A stretch of 64,000 nt of DNA, from assembly GCF_004137245.1 (NCBI RefSeq), contig NZ_SDWS01000007.1:248001-312000 (forward strand), written 5' to 3'. The translations under genes and the position numbers were made by a program. Below the pieces are notes generated by a model. The model did not search any database, was not told the DNA's origin, and saw only the letters and a program-made list of their open reading frames with translations. How positions within the stretch are numbered: position 1 is the stretch's first letter; every line of letters begins with the position of its first letter. Shown here in pieces: positions 46,550 through 55,551 of the stretch. The stretch comes from Nocardioides glacieisoli. Its GTDB lineage: Bacteria; Actinomycetota; Actinomycetes; Propionibacteriales; Nocardioidaceae.

Positions 46550-48013
46550 TCAGTCAGTGGACGGGCGCGCTCGGGCGTCGCTGAAGGCGTGCTTCGGTGC
46601 GGCCATCAGGGCGAGCGCGGCGAGAAAGGACGCGCCGGCGCACACCGCCCACACCGTCAGGTAGCCGCTGAGCGGGGCGACCTTCTCGGCCGTCGCGTCG
46701 AGCGAACCGGTCGCCGTCAGGGCGATCGCGAAGATCGCCGAGGCGATGGCTCCGCCGACGGTCTTCGTGCCGTTGGTCATCCCGGTCGCGATCCCGGTGC
46801 GCTCGGGCGGCGCAGCGGCCGCGGCGGCCGCGGGCAACGCCGCGACGAGCGCGCCCGAGCCGAGGCCGGCGATCCCCATGTTGATGAGTGCCTGCCAGGT
46901 CTCGTCGTGGAACGGCAGCCAGAGCAGGTAGCCGATCCCGACCAGCGAGCAGGCGACGACGAGGGCACGGCGTACGCCGCCGAGGAGCCGCGTCGTGAGC
47001 GGGAGGGTGAAGGCGCCGATCGCCAGCGTGACGACGTAGAGCCCGATGAGCGTGGAGATGAAGGCGGAGTCGGCACCGAGGCCGTAGCCGCGCACGGCGG
47101 GGTCGGCCTGGGCGTAGGTGGAGAGCGGGATCTGCCCACCGAGCACGGGGATGCCGAAGAGGAAGGCCGTGACCTGCACGGGCCACTGCGCCGGGCTCGC
47201 CAGCAGCCGCACGTCGACGATGGGCTCGGGGTGGCGCTGCTCGAAGCGCCAGAAGAAGGCGAAGACCACGAAGGACACGGCGATCGTCAGCCAGCCCCAG
47301 GGCGAACCGGCTCCGTCGAGCCGCAGCCAGACCAGGCCGCCCATGAGGATGCCGAGCGCCAGCGTGATGAGTCCGAGGCCGGCCCAGTCGATGCCGCCGG
47401 TGTCGTCGCCGGGCGCCTGCTCGATGCCGACGAGGATGACGAAGAAGACGGCGGTCACGACGACCGCGGGCATGGCCAGCAGGACGTTCATGTCCAGCGA
47501 GTCGACGAGCAGCCCGCTCGTCACCGCGCCGATGATGACGGCGAGCTCGAGGAAGCCCACGAGGATCGCGGCCCCGCGGCGGGTCAGCAGCTCCTGGCGG
47601 CCGGAGTCGCGCGTGCGGCGGTGGATGATCGCGATCTCGAGCGGCAGCCACACGACGTACGCGCCCTGGATCGCCCAGCCGATCAGGAAGGTGGTGAAGC
47701 CGGGCGCGAACGCCAGCCACCACGAGCCGAGCGCCGTGACGGCGGTCGAGATCAGCAGGACGCGCTTGTGCCCGACGAGGTCGCCGAGCCGCGCGAGGAG
47801 CGGGATGCAGAGCGCGCTGACGATCAGCTGCGCGGCCTCGAACCAGTTGACGTCGCCCTCGGAGATCGAGAGGTGCTCGGCGATCTGCGGGTAGATGGGC
47901 GTGTAGTAGCCCTGCAGGATCCCGCTGGCGAGCTCGACCATGACGAGGAACCCGACGATGGCCGCAAGTCCCTTCACCGCGGTCGGGGCGGTGGGCCTGG
48001 CGGTGGTGCTCAT
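46550..48013 (-). CDS. MFS transporter, DHA2/EmrB-like
   Basis: 487 aa with about 14 hydrophobic segments. Motif A-like ARLGDLVGHKRVLLIS after TM2, motif C-like GLGSGALVAALPAAAA. Charged loop RRTRDSGRQELLTRRG lies between segments. DHA2-type drug:H+ antiporters export dyes, antibiotics and other amphiphiles; the exact substrate is open. It is translationally coupled to the upstream M20 peptidase gene (ATGA, 48010-48013), an unusual partner that could point to a peptide or amidated small molecule as the exported compound. Confidence 0.92.
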   Translation of the reverse strand: MSTTARPTAPTAVKGLAAIVGFLVMVELASGILQGYYTPIYPQIAEHLSISEGDVNWFEAAQLIVSALCIPLLARLGDLVGHKRVLLISTAVTALGSWWLAFAPGFTTFLIGWAIQGAYVVWLPLEIAIIHRRTRDSGRQELLTRRGAAILVGFLELAVIIGAVTSGLLVDSLDMNVLLAMPAVVVTAVFFVILVGIEQAPGDDTGGIDWAGLGLITLALGILMGGLVWLRLDGAGSPWGWLTIAVSFVVFAFFWRFEQRHPEPIVDVRLLASPAQWPVQVTAFLFGIPVLGGQIPLSTYAQADPAVRGYGLGADSAFISTLIGLYVVTLAIGAFTLPLTTRLLGGVRRALVVACSLVGIGYLLWLPFHDETWQALINMGIAGLGSGALVAALPAAAAAAAPPERTGIATGMTNGTKTVGGAIASAIFAIALTATGSLDATAEKVAPLSGYLTVWAVCAGASFLAALALMAAPKHAFSDARARPSTD

Positions 48014-49356
48014 GCGGGCAGCCTCTCGATCAGCAGCTGGTACCAACGGGCTCCGTCGACCAGGTCGGCGACGCCGATGTGCTCGTCGTAGGAGTGGATC
48101 GCCTGGCGCTGGGCCTTGGTCATCCGGAAGGGCGCGAAGCGGTAGACGTGCTCGCTGATCGCGGTGAAGTGGCGCGAGTCGGTGGCCGCCATCATCACGT
48201 AGGGCGTGGGGACCGCCTCGGGGAAGACCTCGCCGATGCAGTCCTCGAGCAGCTCGAAGGCCTCGTCCATCGGCGAGATCGGTGAGGGCTCGCCGGACTC
48301 GATGACGTCGATCCGGATCGAGTCGTCCTTGATCGCTGACCGGACGTGCTCGACGACGCCGGCCACGGTGTCGCCCACCATCACCCGGATGTTGAGCCCG
48401 GCCTTGGCTGTCGAGGCGATCACGTTGAGGGCAGGCGATCCGCTGAGCGTCGTCGCTGCGACGGTCGTACGCGTCATGGCCGCGGCCTCCGGTCCGGCCG
48501 CCAGGAGGGCACGGGTGACGACCGGCGCGATCTGGTCGGCGCGTCCGAGCAGGGGGCGCAGGGGGAGGGGCACGTGCGGTGCGAGGCGGCGCATCAGCTC
48601 GAGCGTCGGGGCCGGGGCGGAGGCAGGGAAGGGCGCCTTCTCGATCCGCAGGAGGGCGCGGGCGATCCGGGTGGTCGGGCCGTTCCTCGCGGGCGTGGAC
48701 GCGTGACCGCCGCGGCCCTCGGCGACGAGCTCGAGGGAGGTGGTGCCCTTCTCGGTGACGCCGATGACGCCGAGCGGCGGCTTCACGCCGGGGAACGCGC
48801 CGCTCGCGATCGCGCCGCCCTCGTCGACGACGAGCCACGGTGTGATGCCGCGCTCGCGGAGCACCTCGACCGCCTCGACGGCCGCGGTGCCGCTGACCTC
48901 CTCGTCGCACCCGAAGGACAGCCAGACGTCCTGGGCGGGCACGTGCCCGGCCTCGAGCAACGACTCGACGGCCTCGCAGATCCCGGCCACGCAGCCCTTG
49001 TCGTCGAGCGTGCCGCGACCCCAGATCGCCGGTCCGGTGGGACTTTCGTGGATCCCGCCGCCGAACGGGTCGTGCTGCCACGGTGCCTCGCCGTCGACGG
49101 GTACGACGTCGAGGTGGGCCATCAGCACGACCGGCCGGTCGGCGCTCGCGCCGGGCCAGTTGAAGAGGAGGCCGTGGGTCCCGACGATGGTGAGCGTCAG
49201 TCGCTCGTGGAGCAGCGGGAACTGGCGCGCCAGCTCGGCGAGCAGTCGGTCGAACGCCTCGGAGTCGACGCGCGACGGGTCGCGGTCGGAGACGGTCGGG
49301 ATGCGGACGAGGGCCTGCAAGGCTCTCACCACGCGCGTCTCGACGGGCACGGTCAT
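48010..49356 (-). CDS. M20-family metallopeptidase (PM20D1/carboxypeptidase S-like)
   Basis: 448 aa. Zinc-site blocks: VLMAHLDVVPVDGEAPWQHDP (His and bridging region), WGRGTLDDKGCVAGICEAVE (bridging Asp), SFGCDEEVSGTAAVEAVE (catalytic Glu pair), LVVDEGGAI, and GGHASTPARNGPT in the dimerisation lid. No signal peptide. The family includes carboxypeptidases and N-acyl amino-acid hydrolases/synthases. Coupling to the MFS gene (4-base overlap) suggests a hydrolysis or export pair for one compound class. Divergent from the 46-aa Arg-rich gene. Confidence 0.92.
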   Translation of the reverse strand: MTVPVETRVVRALQALVRIPTVSDRDPSRVDSEAFDRLLAELARQFPLLHERLTLTIVGTHGLLFNWPGASADRPVVLMAHLDVVPVDGEAPWQHDPFGGGIHESPTGPAIWGRGTLDDKGCVAGICEAVESLLEAGHVPAQDVWLSFGCDEEVSGTAAVEAVEVLRERGITPWLVVDEGGAIASGAFPGVKPPLGVIGVTEKGTTSLELVAEGRGGHASTPARNGPTTRIARALLRIEKAPFPASAPAPTLELMRRLAPHVPLPLRPLLGRADQIAPVVTRALLAAGPEAAAMTRTTVAATTLSGSPALNVIASTAKAGLNIRVMVGDTVAGVVEHVRSAIKDDSIRIDVIESGEPSPISPMDEAFELLEDCIGEVFPEAVPTPYVMMAATDSRHFTAISEHVYRFAPFRMTKAQRQAIHSYDEHIGVADLVDGARWYQLLIERLPA

Positions 49357-49488
49357 GGGCTGACCGTAGTGCCCCGCGGGCTCGATGAGGGCGCTCTCAC
49401 CTCGAACTCATGCCCACGTCATCCGGGCGCCGCAGAGTCTTCCTCGTCAGCCGGGAAGCCCCGGACACCACCCACGAAGGAGGCCACC

Positions 49489-49629
49489 ATGGCCCGCTCC
49501 GGAATCCTCACCGCCCTCGCGCCGGCCGTCCAGGCCCGCCGCGGAGGCTCCGACTCCAGCAACGACGGTCGCCGCCGGCGTCGTCGTCGGCGCCGCAACC
49601 GCAGCCGCAGCTGGTCGCGCTCGAGCTGA
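49489..49629 (+). CDS. 46-aa arginine-rich small protein
   Basis: 46 residues: MARSGILTALAPAVQARRGG, a Ser/Asn/Asp link, then a very basic tail with nine arginines in a row (GRRRRRRRRRNRSRSWSRSS). A GAAGGAGG ribosome site precedes the ATG by 6 bases. The basic C-terminus suggests RNA, DNA or phospholipid contact. It lies 95 bases upstream of the ABC exporter gene on the same strand. No family recognised. It might be a spurious frame in this Arg-rich genome, but the ribosome site is strong. Confidence 0.55.
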   Translation: MARSGILTALAPAVQARRGGSDSSNDGRRRRRRRRRNRSRSWSRSS

Positions 49630-49724
49630 GTCGCGTACGTGTGACGGGTGGTCGGTCCCCCTGGGGGCCGCCCACCCGTCGCGTCGTTCCCCGTCAGACC
49701 TGACCGCACGCCCGAGGAGGACCG

Positions 49725-51467
49725 ATGTCCCTGCGCCACCGTCTCGCCGCGTCCCTGCGCGCGGCGCCCGAGCAGTCCGCGCTGGTCGACGTGGCTGCGC
49801 CGCTGCGGCTCGTCGAGATCGGCCGTCGGTTCTGGCCGAGGCTGCGCCCGCTGCGCGGCTGGCTCGCCCTCGGCGTGCTACTGCTGATGGCGGCTCCGGC
49901 GATCGCCGTCGCGGAGGCCCTGCTCTACCAGCGGCTCGTCGATGACGTCCTCGTGCCGGCCGCGTTCGGCCCGCTCCTGGCCCTGGCGCTCCTCTACATC
50001 GGGCTCAACCTGCTCAGCGGGGTCGTCTCCGGCGCCGACGACTACCTCTCGACCTGGGTGTCGCAGCGGTTCCTGGTCGACCTGCGCCGCGACGTCTTCT
50101 CCCACGTCCTCGCCCTCCCGTCCGCCGTGCACGACCGACGTCGCCTCGGGGACACGCTCACCCGGCTCACCTCCGACGTCTCGGCCGTGGAGCGCTTCAT
50201 GGTGAGCCAGCTGAGCGTGGGCCTGGGCTCGTTGCTCCGGCTCGTCTTCTTCGTCGGGGCGCTGCTGTGGCTCGAGTGGCAGCTGGCCCTCGCGTCCTTC
50301 GTCGTCGCGCCCCTCTTCTGGTGGGTCTCCACCCGGTTCGCGCGCCTCACCCGCGACGTGTCCCGAGAGCGGCGTCGTCGCGGCGGCTCGCTCGGCAGCG
50401 TCACCGAGGAGGCGCTGGCCAACGCCTCGCTCGTGCAGTCCTACGGACGCGAGGACCGCGCCGTCGCGACGTACGACGGCCACAACCGCGCCATCGCCGG
50501 CGCCGAGCTGGCGGCCAGCCGGATCCGGGCGATCTTCCTGCCGCTCGTCGACCTCGCCGAGCTTGTCGGGGTGCTCGTCGTGGTGGGCCTGGGTGTCCTC
50601 GCCCTGTCGACCGACCGGCTGACCCTGGGCGGGCTGCTCGCCTTCCTCGCGCTGCTGATGCAGTGCTTCGGCCCGGTCCGGACGCTGGCCGACCTCATCC
50701 CCTCGCTCTACTCCACCAGTGCCGGCGTCGAGCGGGTCGTGGAGCTGCTCGACGAGCCGGCCGGCGGCGACCTCCCGGGCGCCACCCCACTGCCCGCTGG
50801 TCGCGGTGCCGTCTCGGTGCACGGGGTGTCGGTCACCTACCCCGGCGCGGGTCGCGTCGCGCTGCGCGAGGTGTCCCTCGACATCGCCCCCGGCGAGGTG
50901 GTCGCGCTCGTCGGGCCGAGCGGTTCGGGCAAGACCACGCTCGGTCGGCTGCTCACCCGCCAGCTCGTCGCGGACGCCGGCGTCGTCCTCGTGGACGGCC
51001 ACGACGTCGCGGCCCACACCGCAGCATCGGTCCGCGACGCGGTCACCGTCGTCCACCAGGAGCAGCTGATGATGGACGCGAGCGTGCACGACAACCTCGC
51101 TCTCGGCCGTCCCGATGCCACCCGCGCGGAGGTCCGCGCGGCGGCGCGTGCGGCGGACGCCCACGACTTCGTCGAGCGCCTGCCGCGCGGGTACGACACC
51201 CGCGTCGGCCAGCGCGGCCGGAGCCTCTCGGGCGGCCAGCGACAGCGGCTCGCGATCGCCCGCGCGCTGCTGCGCCCCTCCCGGGTGCTGGTGCTCGACG
51301 AGCCCACCACAGGTCTCGACGAGGCCGCGTCGAGACGGCTGATGGCGGCACTGGTCGCCGGCGAGCGCGACCGCACGATCCTCGTCCTCACGCACGATCC
51401 CGTCGTCCTCGAGCACGTCGACCGCGTGGTGACCCTCGACCGCGCGCCCGTCGAGGTCGCGTCGTGA
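49725..51467 (+). CDS. ABC exporter, fused permease-ATPase (half transporter)
   Basis: 580 aa. N-terminal membrane domain (about 45-310, six segments) of the ABC1/type IV exporter class, then an ATPase: Walker A GPSGSGKTT, Q-loop VTVVHQEQLMMDASVHDNLALG, signature RSLSGGQRQRLAIARALL, Walker B RVLVLDEPTTGLDEA, switch VLTHDP. As a half transporter it should work as a homodimer exporting a lipid, drug or peptide. Its stop overlaps the start of a soluble Ser/Thr kinase gene (GTGA, 51464-51467), so the two are made together. Confidence 0.93.
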   Translation: MSLRHRLAASLRAAPEQSALVDVAAPLRLVEIGRRFWPRLRPLRGWLALGVLLLMAAPAIAVAEALLYQRLVDDVLVPAAFGPLLALALLYIGLNLLSGVVSGADDYLSTWVSQRFLVDLRRDVFSHVLALPSAVHDRRRLGDTLTRLTSDVSAVERFMVSQLSVGLGSLLRLVFFVGALLWLEWQLALASFVVAPLFWWVSTRFARLTRDVSRERRRRGGSLGSVTEEALANASLVQSYGREDRAVATYDGHNRAIAGAELAASRIRAIFLPLVDLAELVGVLVVVGLGVLALSTDRLTLGGLLAFLALLMQCFGPVRTLADLIPSLYSTSAGVERVVELLDEPAGGDLPGATPLPAGRGAVSVHGVSVTYPGAGRVALREVSLDIAPGEVVALVGPSGSGKTTLGRLLTRQLVADAGVVLVDGHDVAAHTAASVRDAVTVVHQEQLMMDASVHDNLALGRPDATRAEVRAAARAADAHDFVERLPRGYDTRVGQRGRSLSGGQRQRLAIARALLRPSRVLVLDEPTTGLDEAASRRLMAALVAGERDRTILVLTHDPVVLEHVDRVVTLDRAPVEVAS

Positions 51468-52360
51468 CGCGGCGGCGTACTCCCACCGGGGACCTGCCCG
51501 AGGGCTACCGGCCCCTGGCGCTCCTCGCCGACGGCCATCGCCTCGAGACCTGGGACGCCTGGGACGAGGCCCGCGGCACGCGCTGCGTGGTCAAGCTGCT
51601 CCGGGCCGACCGTCGCGACGACCCCCGGGTGCGGCAGGCGGTGCTCCTCGAGGGCCACCTCGCGACGAGCCTGGTCCATCCCCACCTGGTGCGCGGCTAC
51701 GACGTCCTCGACGACCCGCCCGCGGTGGTGCTCGAGACGCTGCGGGGGGCGACCCTGTCCGCCCTCGTCGAGGACGAGCCGCTCGGCCTGGCGGACGTGG
51801 CGGAGCTCGGCTGCCAGATCGCGTCCGTCCTCGGATACCTGCACCGCCACGACTGGCTGCACCTCGACCTCAAGCCCGACAACGTCGTGGTCGACCACGG
51901 CAAGGCGGTGCTGATCGACCTCAGCCTCGCCGGTCGTCCTGGCGTCGGTCGCCCGGGAGCCGGCACCCGCGGCTGGCTCGCGCCCGAGCAGGCGATCGGC
52001 CGGGGGCTGTCCGGCGCCACCGACGTGTGGGGGCTCGGGATGACGCTGATCGACGCGCTGACCCGCACGGCGCCCTACGGCGACGAGGCGACGTGGGAGA
52101 GCCGCCGGCGATGGCCCCTGGTGCACCGCCGGATGCCGCGGACGCCCGACGGGATCGACGCCCTGCCCGAGGAGGTGCGCGAGGTCCTCGCGGCGTGCAT
52201 CAGCCTCGATCCCACGGCCAGGCCGCCGCTCGCGCACGTCCAGGACGTGCTCACGCCGCTCAGGACTCCCAGCGCCCCCGGTGCACCACGTTCGTACGCC
52301 GCTCGCGCCGGGCAGCCGATCCCTTCGAGCCGGTGTCCTCGACCCGGTGCCCGACGGTGA
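51464..52360 (+). CDS. Soluble Ser/Thr protein kinase with non-canonical motifs
   Basis: 298 aa, no membrane segment. ATP-site lysine K44 in RCVVKLLRAD, catalytic loop WLHLDLKPDNV with H133-L134-D135 (HLD in place of HRD), metal loop LIDLSLAG with D152-L-S154 (DLS in place of DFG), and WLAPEQA for the APE segment. The residues for catalysis (K44, D135, N140, D152) are all present, so it is probably active. The last ~30 residues (GAPRSYAARAGQPIPSSRC...) are atypical and overlap the opposing nitroreductase gene by 101 bases, so the C-terminus may be read-through. Coupling to the ABC exporter suggests regulation of transport. Confidence 0.88.
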   Translation: MTRRRTPTGDLPEGYRPLALLADGHRLETWDAWDEARGTRCVVKLLRADRRDDPRVRQAVLLEGHLATSLVHPHLVRGYDVLDDPPAVVLETLRGATLSALVEDEPLGLADVAELGCQIASVLGYLHRHDWLHLDLKPDNVVVDHGKAVLIDLSLAGRPGVGRPGAGTRGWLAPEQAIGRGLSGATDVWGLGMTLIDALTRTAPYGDEATWESRRRWPLVHRRMPRTPDGIDALPEEVREVLAACISLDPTARPPLAHVQDVLTPLRTPSAPGAPRSYAARAGQPIPSSRCPRPGARR

Positions 52361-52874
52361 TCGCCCCGACCGGCGTGTGGTCGGCGGGGATGCTGAACGC
52401 CGACCGGAGGTCGTCGACGTACTCACCCGGCACGCCGAAGAAGCACGCACCGAGTCCTTCGTCGACGGCGGTCTGGAGGATCAGCAGGGACGCCATCCCG
52501 GCATCGACGTACCAGTAGGGGACCGGCCAGCGGTCCTCGCTGCGGTCGGTCCAGCCCTTGTCGGGCTCGGCGTAGCGGTCGAGGTACGCGTCCTTGCTCG
52601 CGAGCGGGACGATCACGACCGGCGCGGTGCGCATGCCCTCGAGCCATGCGTTGGGCCGGGCGTGCGCGCCGGTCGACCGCGCGCCGGTCGCCCACCAGAA
52701 CAGGTCGACGTCGGTGGGGGTGTCGAGCACCAGGAACGCCCAGCCCTGGCTGAAGCCCGCGTTGGGCGCCCGCTGCGCGTGCTCGAGCATCCGGTCGACC
52801 GCGGCAGGGTCCACCGGCGCGGACGAGTAGCGGCGGATCATCCGGCGGCGGCGCACGACGTCACGGAACTCCAT
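52260..52874 (-). CDS. Nitroreductase-family flavoprotein
   Basis: 204 aa. Opening MEFRDVVRRRRMIRRYSSAPVD and PNAGFSQGWAFLVLDTP (FMN phosphate site) are typical, with YVDAGMASLLILQTAVDEGLGACFFGVP near the second FMN contact. FMN-dependent oxidoreductase using NAD(P)H; the usual candidates are nitroaromatics, quinones or flavin/F420-like substrates, not resolvable here. Its 3' end overlaps the end of the convergent kinase gene by 101 bases. Length is normal for the family. Confidence 0.9.
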   Translation of the reverse strand: MEFRDVVRRRRMIRRYSSAPVDPAAVDRMLEHAQRAPNAGFSQGWAFLVLDTPTDVDLFWWATGARSTGAHARPNAWLEGMRTAPVVIVPLASKDAYLDRYAEPDKGWTDRSEDRWPVPYWYVDAGMASLLILQTAVDEGLGACFFGVPGEYVDDLRSAFSIPADHTPVGAITVGHRVEDTGSKGSAARRERRTNVVHRGRWES

Positions 52875-53017
52875 GGGCCCATCATCGCGAGTGAGCGGCG
52901 TGCGAACCCCCGGTGCCCACCGCAGATTCGCCTGACGTATCGGGCCCGTCTCAGATCCGAGACGACTTGCCGCCGTCGTGCGTTGACCGCGACGGGGGAC
53001 TTCGATGGACTGCGGGC

Positions 53018-54229
53018 ATGGCCGTCGGACATTTCGAGGAGATGTGGCGCGACCTCGCGCCGGTGGGCCGGTCCGCCTCCTCCGGCGGTTACTTCCGCCA
53101 ACCCTGGGCCTCGGCGGAGACCGAGCTGCGGTCGTGGTTCGTGGAGCAGTGCGCGGCCCGCGGGCTCACCGTCGAGACCGACGGCATCGGCAACCAGGTG
53201 GCCTGGTGGTCGCCGGAGACGGCGTCGGGGCCGAGCGTCCTCACCGGCTCCCACCTCGACTCGGTCCTCGACGGCGGCGCGTACGACGGTCCGCTGGGCG
53301 TCGTGTCCGCACTGGCGGCCGTCGACACCCTGCGGGAGCGCGGGTTCTCGCCGGCAAGACCGATCGGGATCGGCGTCTTCGTCGAGGAGGAGGGATCGCG
53401 GTTCGGCCGCGCCTGCCTCGGCTCGCGGCTCGCGACCGGCACGACGACGTGGGAGGACGCGAGCGAGCTGCGCGACCGGGACGGCGTCTTCCTCGCCGAC
53501 GCGATCTCCGCCTCCGGGCTGGACCCGTCCCGCGGGCTGGTGGACCTCGACCGGGTCGGCACCTTCGTCGAGCTCCACGTCGAGCAGGGCCGCGACCTCG
53601 TCGACCGCGACGTCGCCGTCGGCCTGGCGAGCGAGATCTGGCCGCACGGGCGGTGGCGCTTCGACTTCGCCGGCCAGGCCAATCACGCCGGCACCACGCG
53701 GATGGAGGACCGGCACGACCCGATGCTCACCTACGCGATGACCGCGCTCGCCGCCAACAAGCAGGCCCGCCTCGCCGGCCAGCGCGCGACCTTCGGCCGC
53801 ATCACGGTCGAACCCAACGGCACCAACGCCGTGCCGTCGCTGGTGACAGCGTGGCTCGACGCCCGGGCCTCGTCGGACGACGCCCTCGCCTCGCTGGTGG
53901 CCGAGGTCGAGCGCCAGGCCGACGACCGCGCCGGCCGCGACGGCACCTCGCTGGTCGTCACCCCCGAGTCGGTGTCCGGTTCCGTGGCGTTCGATCCCGA
54001 CCTGGCCGCCCGCCTGGCCGGGCTCGGCGACTGGCCGGTCATCCCGACCCAGGCCGGCCACGACGCAGGCATCCTGTCCGACGCCGGCATCCCGACCGCC
54101 ATGATTTTCGTCCGAAACCCGACCGGCGTCTCGCACTCGCCCGACGAGCGCGCCGAGACCGCCGACTGCCTGGCCGGCGTCGAGGCCCTGGCCGACGTCC
54201 TGGCCGAGCTGGCGGGAGTCCCCGCGTGA
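53018..54229 (+). CDS. M20-type amidohydrolase (allantoate amidohydrolase/carbamoylase-like) in hut context
   Basis: 403 aa. Dimetal M20 family of the N-carbamoyl-L-amino-acid hydrolase/allantoate amidohydrolase group: TGSHLDSVLDGGAYDGPLGV (His and bridging Asp), GIGVFVEEEGSRFGRACLGS (catalytic Glu pair), ELHVEQGRDLVDRDVAVG, the substrate-loop GQANHAGTTRM, and AGHDAGIL near the end. It is the first gene of the second hut block and overlaps hutF (GTGA). From memory, Streptomyces coelicolor has the same neighbourhood with hutU, hutF and hutI. The likely job is hydrolysis of N-formyl-L-glutamate, the HutF product, in place of a HutG deformylase. That is inference from context. Confidence 0.9.
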   Translation: MAVGHFEEMWRDLAPVGRSASSGGYFRQPWASAETELRSWFVEQCAARGLTVETDGIGNQVAWWSPETASGPSVLTGSHLDSVLDGGAYDGPLGVVSALAAVDTLRERGFSPARPIGIGVFVEEEGSRFGRACLGSRLATGTTTWEDASELRDRDGVFLADAISASGLDPSRGLVDLDRVGTFVELHVEQGRDLVDRDVAVGLASEIWPHGRWRFDFAGQANHAGTTRMEDRHDPMLTYAMTALAANKQARLAGQRATFGRITVEPNGTNAVPSLVTAWLDARASSDDALASLVAEVERQADDRAGRDGTSLVVTPESVSGSVAFDPDLAARLAGLGDWPVIPTQAGHDAGILSDAGIPTAMIFVRNPTGVSHSPDERAETADCLAGVEALADVLAELAGVPA

Positions 54230-55551
54230 CGGCATACCTCCTCGAGCGCGCGTGGCTCGGCGACCGGTTCGGCGACGACGTGCTCGTCGAGGTCGAGGAC
54301 GGGCGGTTCACGTCGGTGACGCCCGACTCCGACCCGCCGCGCGCGATCCCGGTCCGCGGCCTCGTCGTGCCGGGACTGGCCAACACCCACAGCCACGCGT
54401 TCCACCGCGCGCTGCGCGGCCGCACCCAGCGCGAGCGCGGCAGCTTCTGGACCTGGCGTGACCAGATGTACGACGTCGCCGCCCGGCTCGACCCCGACAC
54501 CTACCTCGCCCTCGCGCGGGCGACGTACCGCGAGATGGCGGCCGCCGGGATCACCTGCGTCGGGGAGTTCCACTACCTGCACCACCAGTCCGACGGCACG
54601 CCCTACGCCGACCCCGACGAGATGGGGCTCGCCCTGATGCACGCTGCGCGCGAGGCCGGGATCCGGATCACGCTGCTCGACACGCTCTACCTCTCGTCCG
54701 GCTTCGGGGCGCCGCCCGAGGGGGCGCAGGTGCGCTACAGCGACGGGTCGGTGGATCGCTGGGTGGAGCGGGTCAGTGGTTTCGAGGCTCGCTCCGCTCG
54801 CACCTCAACCACCGATGGGATCCGTGTCGGTGCGGCCGTGCACTCGGTCCGCGCGGTCCCCGCCTCCGACCTCGACGCGGTCGCGGCGTGGGTCGGCGAC
54901 CGCCCGCTGCACGTGCACGTCTCCGAGCAGGTCGCCGAGAACGACGCGTGCCTCGAGGCGTACGGCGTCACGCCCACCCGGCTGCTCGCCGACCACGGCC
55001 TGGTCGGGCCGACGACGTCGCTCGTGCACGCCACCCACGTCACCGACGACGACATCGCCGTCATCGGCGGAGCGGGTGCCCACGCTTCTTTCTGCCCGAC
55101 CACCGAGCGCGACCTGGGCGACGGCATCGGTCCGTCGCGACGGCTGCACGACGCCGGTGCCCGGCTGACGCTGGGGTCGGACAGCCACGCCGTGATCGAC
55201 CCCTTCGAGGAGATGCGCGCCCTCGAGCTCGACGAACGGCTGGCGACCCAGCAGCGCGGCCACTGGACGGCCGGCGAGCTGCTGACGGCCGCCACCACCG
55301 ACGGCCACGCCTCGCTCGGCTGGGACGACGCCGGCGCCATCGCCGTCGGGCAGCGAGCCGACCTGGTCGTGCTCGACCCCGCCTCCCCCCGCACGGCGGG
55401 CACGGGGCGGGACGAGAACACCGTGGTCTTCGCGGCCGTCGCGGAGGACGTACGTCGGGTGATGGCGGACGGACGTTGGGTCGTCGAGGACGGGGACAGG
55501 GCCGAGATCGGTCGCGAGCTCGGCGACGTGATCGGGAGGATCTGGGCATGA
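54226..55551 (+). CDS. hutF: Formimidoylglutamate deiminase
   Basis: 441 aa, amidohydrolase superfamily, releases ammonia from N-formimino-L-glutamate to give N-formyl-L-glutamate. Metal and catalytic residues sit in [32 protein letters not shown] (with the HxxxE catalytic segment), [23 protein letters not shown] and [18 protein letters not shown]. The C-terminal [11 protein letters not shown] is the small composite domain. A segment at about 184-197 ([15 protein letters not shown]) is encoded by a palindromic DNA element inserted in frame and looks like a surface-loop extension. GTG start, overlapping the M20 gene; hutI follows with an ATGA overlap. Confidence 0.94.
   Translation: MTAYLLERAWLGDRFGDDVLVEVEDGRFTSVTPDSDPPRAIPVRGLVVPGLANTHSHAFHRALRGRTQRERGSFWTWRDQMYDVAARLDPDTYLALARATYREMAAAGITCVGEFHYLHHQSDGTPYADPDEMGLALMHAAREAGIRITLLDTLYLSSGFGAPPEGAQVRYSDGSVDRWVERVSGFEARSARTSTTDGIRVGAAVHSVRAVPASDLDAVAAWVGDRPLHVHVSEQVAENDACLEAYGVTPTRLLADHGLVGPTTSLVHATHVTDDDIAVIGGAGAHASFCPTTERDLGDGIGPSRRLHDAGARLTLGSDSHAVIDPFEEMRALELDERLATQQRGHWTAGELLTAATTDGHASLGWDDAGAIAVGQRADLVVLDPASPRTAGTGRDENTVVFAAVAEDVRRVMADGRWVVEDGDRAEIGRELGDVIGRIWA
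54774..54813. repeat. Palindromic repetitive element inserted in frame within hutF
   Basis: Imperfect palindrome with outer arms TGGTT/AACCA and inner GAGG/CCTC around CTCGCTCCGCTCGCA. Encodes [13 protein letters not shown]. Similar REP-like sequences are common between genes in this group of actinobacteria (recollection; a genome search would settle it). Confidence 0.7.

Noticed and set aside
54226..55551. hutF as a pseudogene because of the internal palindrome
   Set aside because: Insert keeps frame and all metal-site motifs upstream and downstream are intact; coupled genes on both sides are intact.
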